From contig JAJYGS010000051.1 in the NCBI GenBank assembly GCA_021785055.1, positions 1-5,517 on the forward strand: 5,517 bases of DNA, read 5' to 3'. Made by a program: the position numbers and the translations under genes. The notes beneath the pieces are model-generated. The model searched no databases, was not told where the DNA came from, and saw only the letters and a list, made by a program, of their open reading frames with translations. The stretch is from Nitrospirota bacterium (GTDB lineage: Bacteria; Nitrospirota; JACRHJ01). Shown piece after piece: positions 4,570 to 5,517 of this stretch (positions within the stretch are counted from its first letter, which is position 1; every line of letters starts with the position of its first letter).

Positions 4570-5517
4570 TTATTTCTGCTCCTTGCCCGGCCTGATTGTC
4601 ACTATTTCGTAACCCCTGAAATATCTTCGCGCCGCTCTCGAAACGTCTCCGCTCCCAACCCCGGAAATCTCTCCCGCGAGGCTTTTTTCGTAGTCGTTTC
4701 CGGCCCCGGCAATTTCATACATTCCCGAGAGCCAGGCGGTTTTAACGGCGCTCTGCAACGAAAAATCCGCGCCGCCTGAGGCAAAAGCCTCACCGCGTTC
4801 AAGCTCTGACGAGGAAAATTTCCCGTCTTCGAGATCCCCGATGGAGCCCTTGATGCGCTTTACGGCATCGTCAATCCTGCTCTCGTCCGTAACCGAATAA
4901 ACGGTCATTACGGGCGCGGAGGACGCCCACTCAAGCGAGCTTCCGAACTGGTACGCCTTGGGTTCCTTGCCGCGGAGCGATTTATAAATCATAGACGACA
5001 TGCCGCCTGCCAACATTGCGCGGGCGGTCAGGGCCGCGGCGTAATCCGAACCGCCGGGGGGCGGGAGTTTGAAAACGAAAAGGACTGCGGCGGTGCCGTG
5101 ATCCGACTCCAATTCAAGCTCTTTTCCGGCGTTAAAAGCCGGTTTTTGCACTTCCCGGCTATAGGGTTTTCCGCTCCCAGGCCAGCTTTTGAAGGCAAAC
5201 CCGGCTATTTTTACGACCTCCTTATCCGAAAACGGGCCGCAGACCGACAAAAGCGCCCCGCCAGGCGCAAACCGCGCCGTCCTCCAAGCTAAGAGATCTT
5301 TTCTTGATATGTTTTTCAAATCCCCCGGCAGGGCGGCGGGGAAAACGGCATAATACATCCTGCCGACTACGTTGTCCGTTTTAAAATTGTTTCTGGCGGC
5401 TATTGCGGCCTTTTCTATCCGGACGGTGTCGTCCGAAAAATTAACCCCGGATACCATCTCGGACAAGGCCTTGAGCGCGGCAGGAAAAGAGTCTGCGGGC
5501 GATTCGAGCTTAAAGCA
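4570..5517 (-). CDS. M16 (insulinase/processing-peptidase family) peptidase, C-terminal part (runs off right edge)
   Basis: The frame is open from the right edge to a TAA at 4570, giving the last 315 residues. M16 proteins are clam-shaped zinc metallopeptidases or their inactive partners, often exported in bacteria. The visible part includes the end of one M16 domain (RFAPGGALLSVCGPFSDKEV, about 82-101) and a C-terminal M16_C domain. That domain has the conserved LAGGMSSMIYKSLR at 169-182 and a tyrosine at 189, matching the family's LGGGMSSRLFQELR...GLAY pattern. SSSELERGEAFASGG (about 235-249) and SGVGSGDVSRAARRYFRG (about 285-302) match the usual closing helices. The zinc-binding HxxEH motif belongs to the N-terminal half and is not in the window, so I cannot say whether this chain is catalytic. 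A TTG at 5466 is not the start: the frame continues upstream with family-like sequence. The zinc-ribbon/receiver gene follows 30 bases downstream. Confidence 0.82.
   Translation of the reverse strand, partial: CFKLESPADSFPAALKALSEMVSGVNFSDDTVRIEKAAIAARNNFKTDNVVGRMYYAVFPAALPGDLKNISRKDLLAWRTARFAPGGALLSVCGPFSDKEVVKIAGFAFKSWPGSGKPYSREVQKPAFNAGKELELESDHGTAAVLFVFKLPPPGGSDYAAALTARAMLAGGMSSMIYKSLRGKEPKAYQFGSSLEWASSAPVMTVYSVTDESRIDDAVKRIKGSIGDLEDGKFSSSELERGEAFASGGADFSLQSAVKTAWLSGMYEIAGAGNDYEKSLAGEISGVGSGDVSRAARRYFRGYEIVTIRPGKEQK

Overview
The window reads as part of a bacterial chromosome in which every gene I can support lies on the minus strand, so transcription runs from high to low coordinates. 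In that order it holds: the C-terminal part of an M16-type peptidase (cut by the right edge); a zinc-ribbon/response-regulator fusion protein; a tRNA-Pro with its own promoter and terminator; a four-gene cluster of a SLOG/TIGR00725-type nucleotide-binding protein, acylphosphatase (acyP), an RpoS-like sigma-70 factor and adenine phosphoribosyltransferase (apt), closed by a terminator; and, with its own promoter, the N-terminal third or so of a TolC-family outer-membrane lipoprotein (cut by the left edge).

The organism is probably a Gram-negative bacterium. The lipoprotein signal on a TolC-family protein implies an outer membrane, and an RpoS-type sigma beside a CxxC zinc-ribbon/receiver protein recalls Deltaproteobacteria (Desulfobacterota and relatives). 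That assignment is inference from gene content. No gene here fixes the taxon.

Layout. 4570-5517 and 3367-4539 are two co-directional genes 30 bp apart, probably co-transcribed. 3328-3356 is a good sigma-70 promoter for the tRNA at 3239-3315, and a hairpin plus T-run at 3191-3222 ends that transcript. 816-3166 is the compact cluster: gaps are 27, 11 and 9 bp, and the apt ribosome site overlaps the rpoS stop codon. A perfect 10-bp hairpin at 738-765 ends it. The 238-bp gap 578-815 holds that terminator, a run of ten G, and a promoter 17 bp in spacing for the efflux lipoprotein.

How the genes may work together: the cluster joins a general-stress/stationary-phase type sigma factor to small housekeeping enzymes of phosphate and nucleotide chemistry. 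Co-expression is well supported by spacing, but a shared function is not shown. I saw no mobile element, CRISPR array, phage gene or clearly new multi-gene system. The points most worth a second look are the sigma factor's glutamate where E. coli RpoS has K173, a hairpin just before the weak rpoS ribosome site, the ten-G run, and the zinc-ribbon/receiver protein with an uncharacterised C-terminal region.
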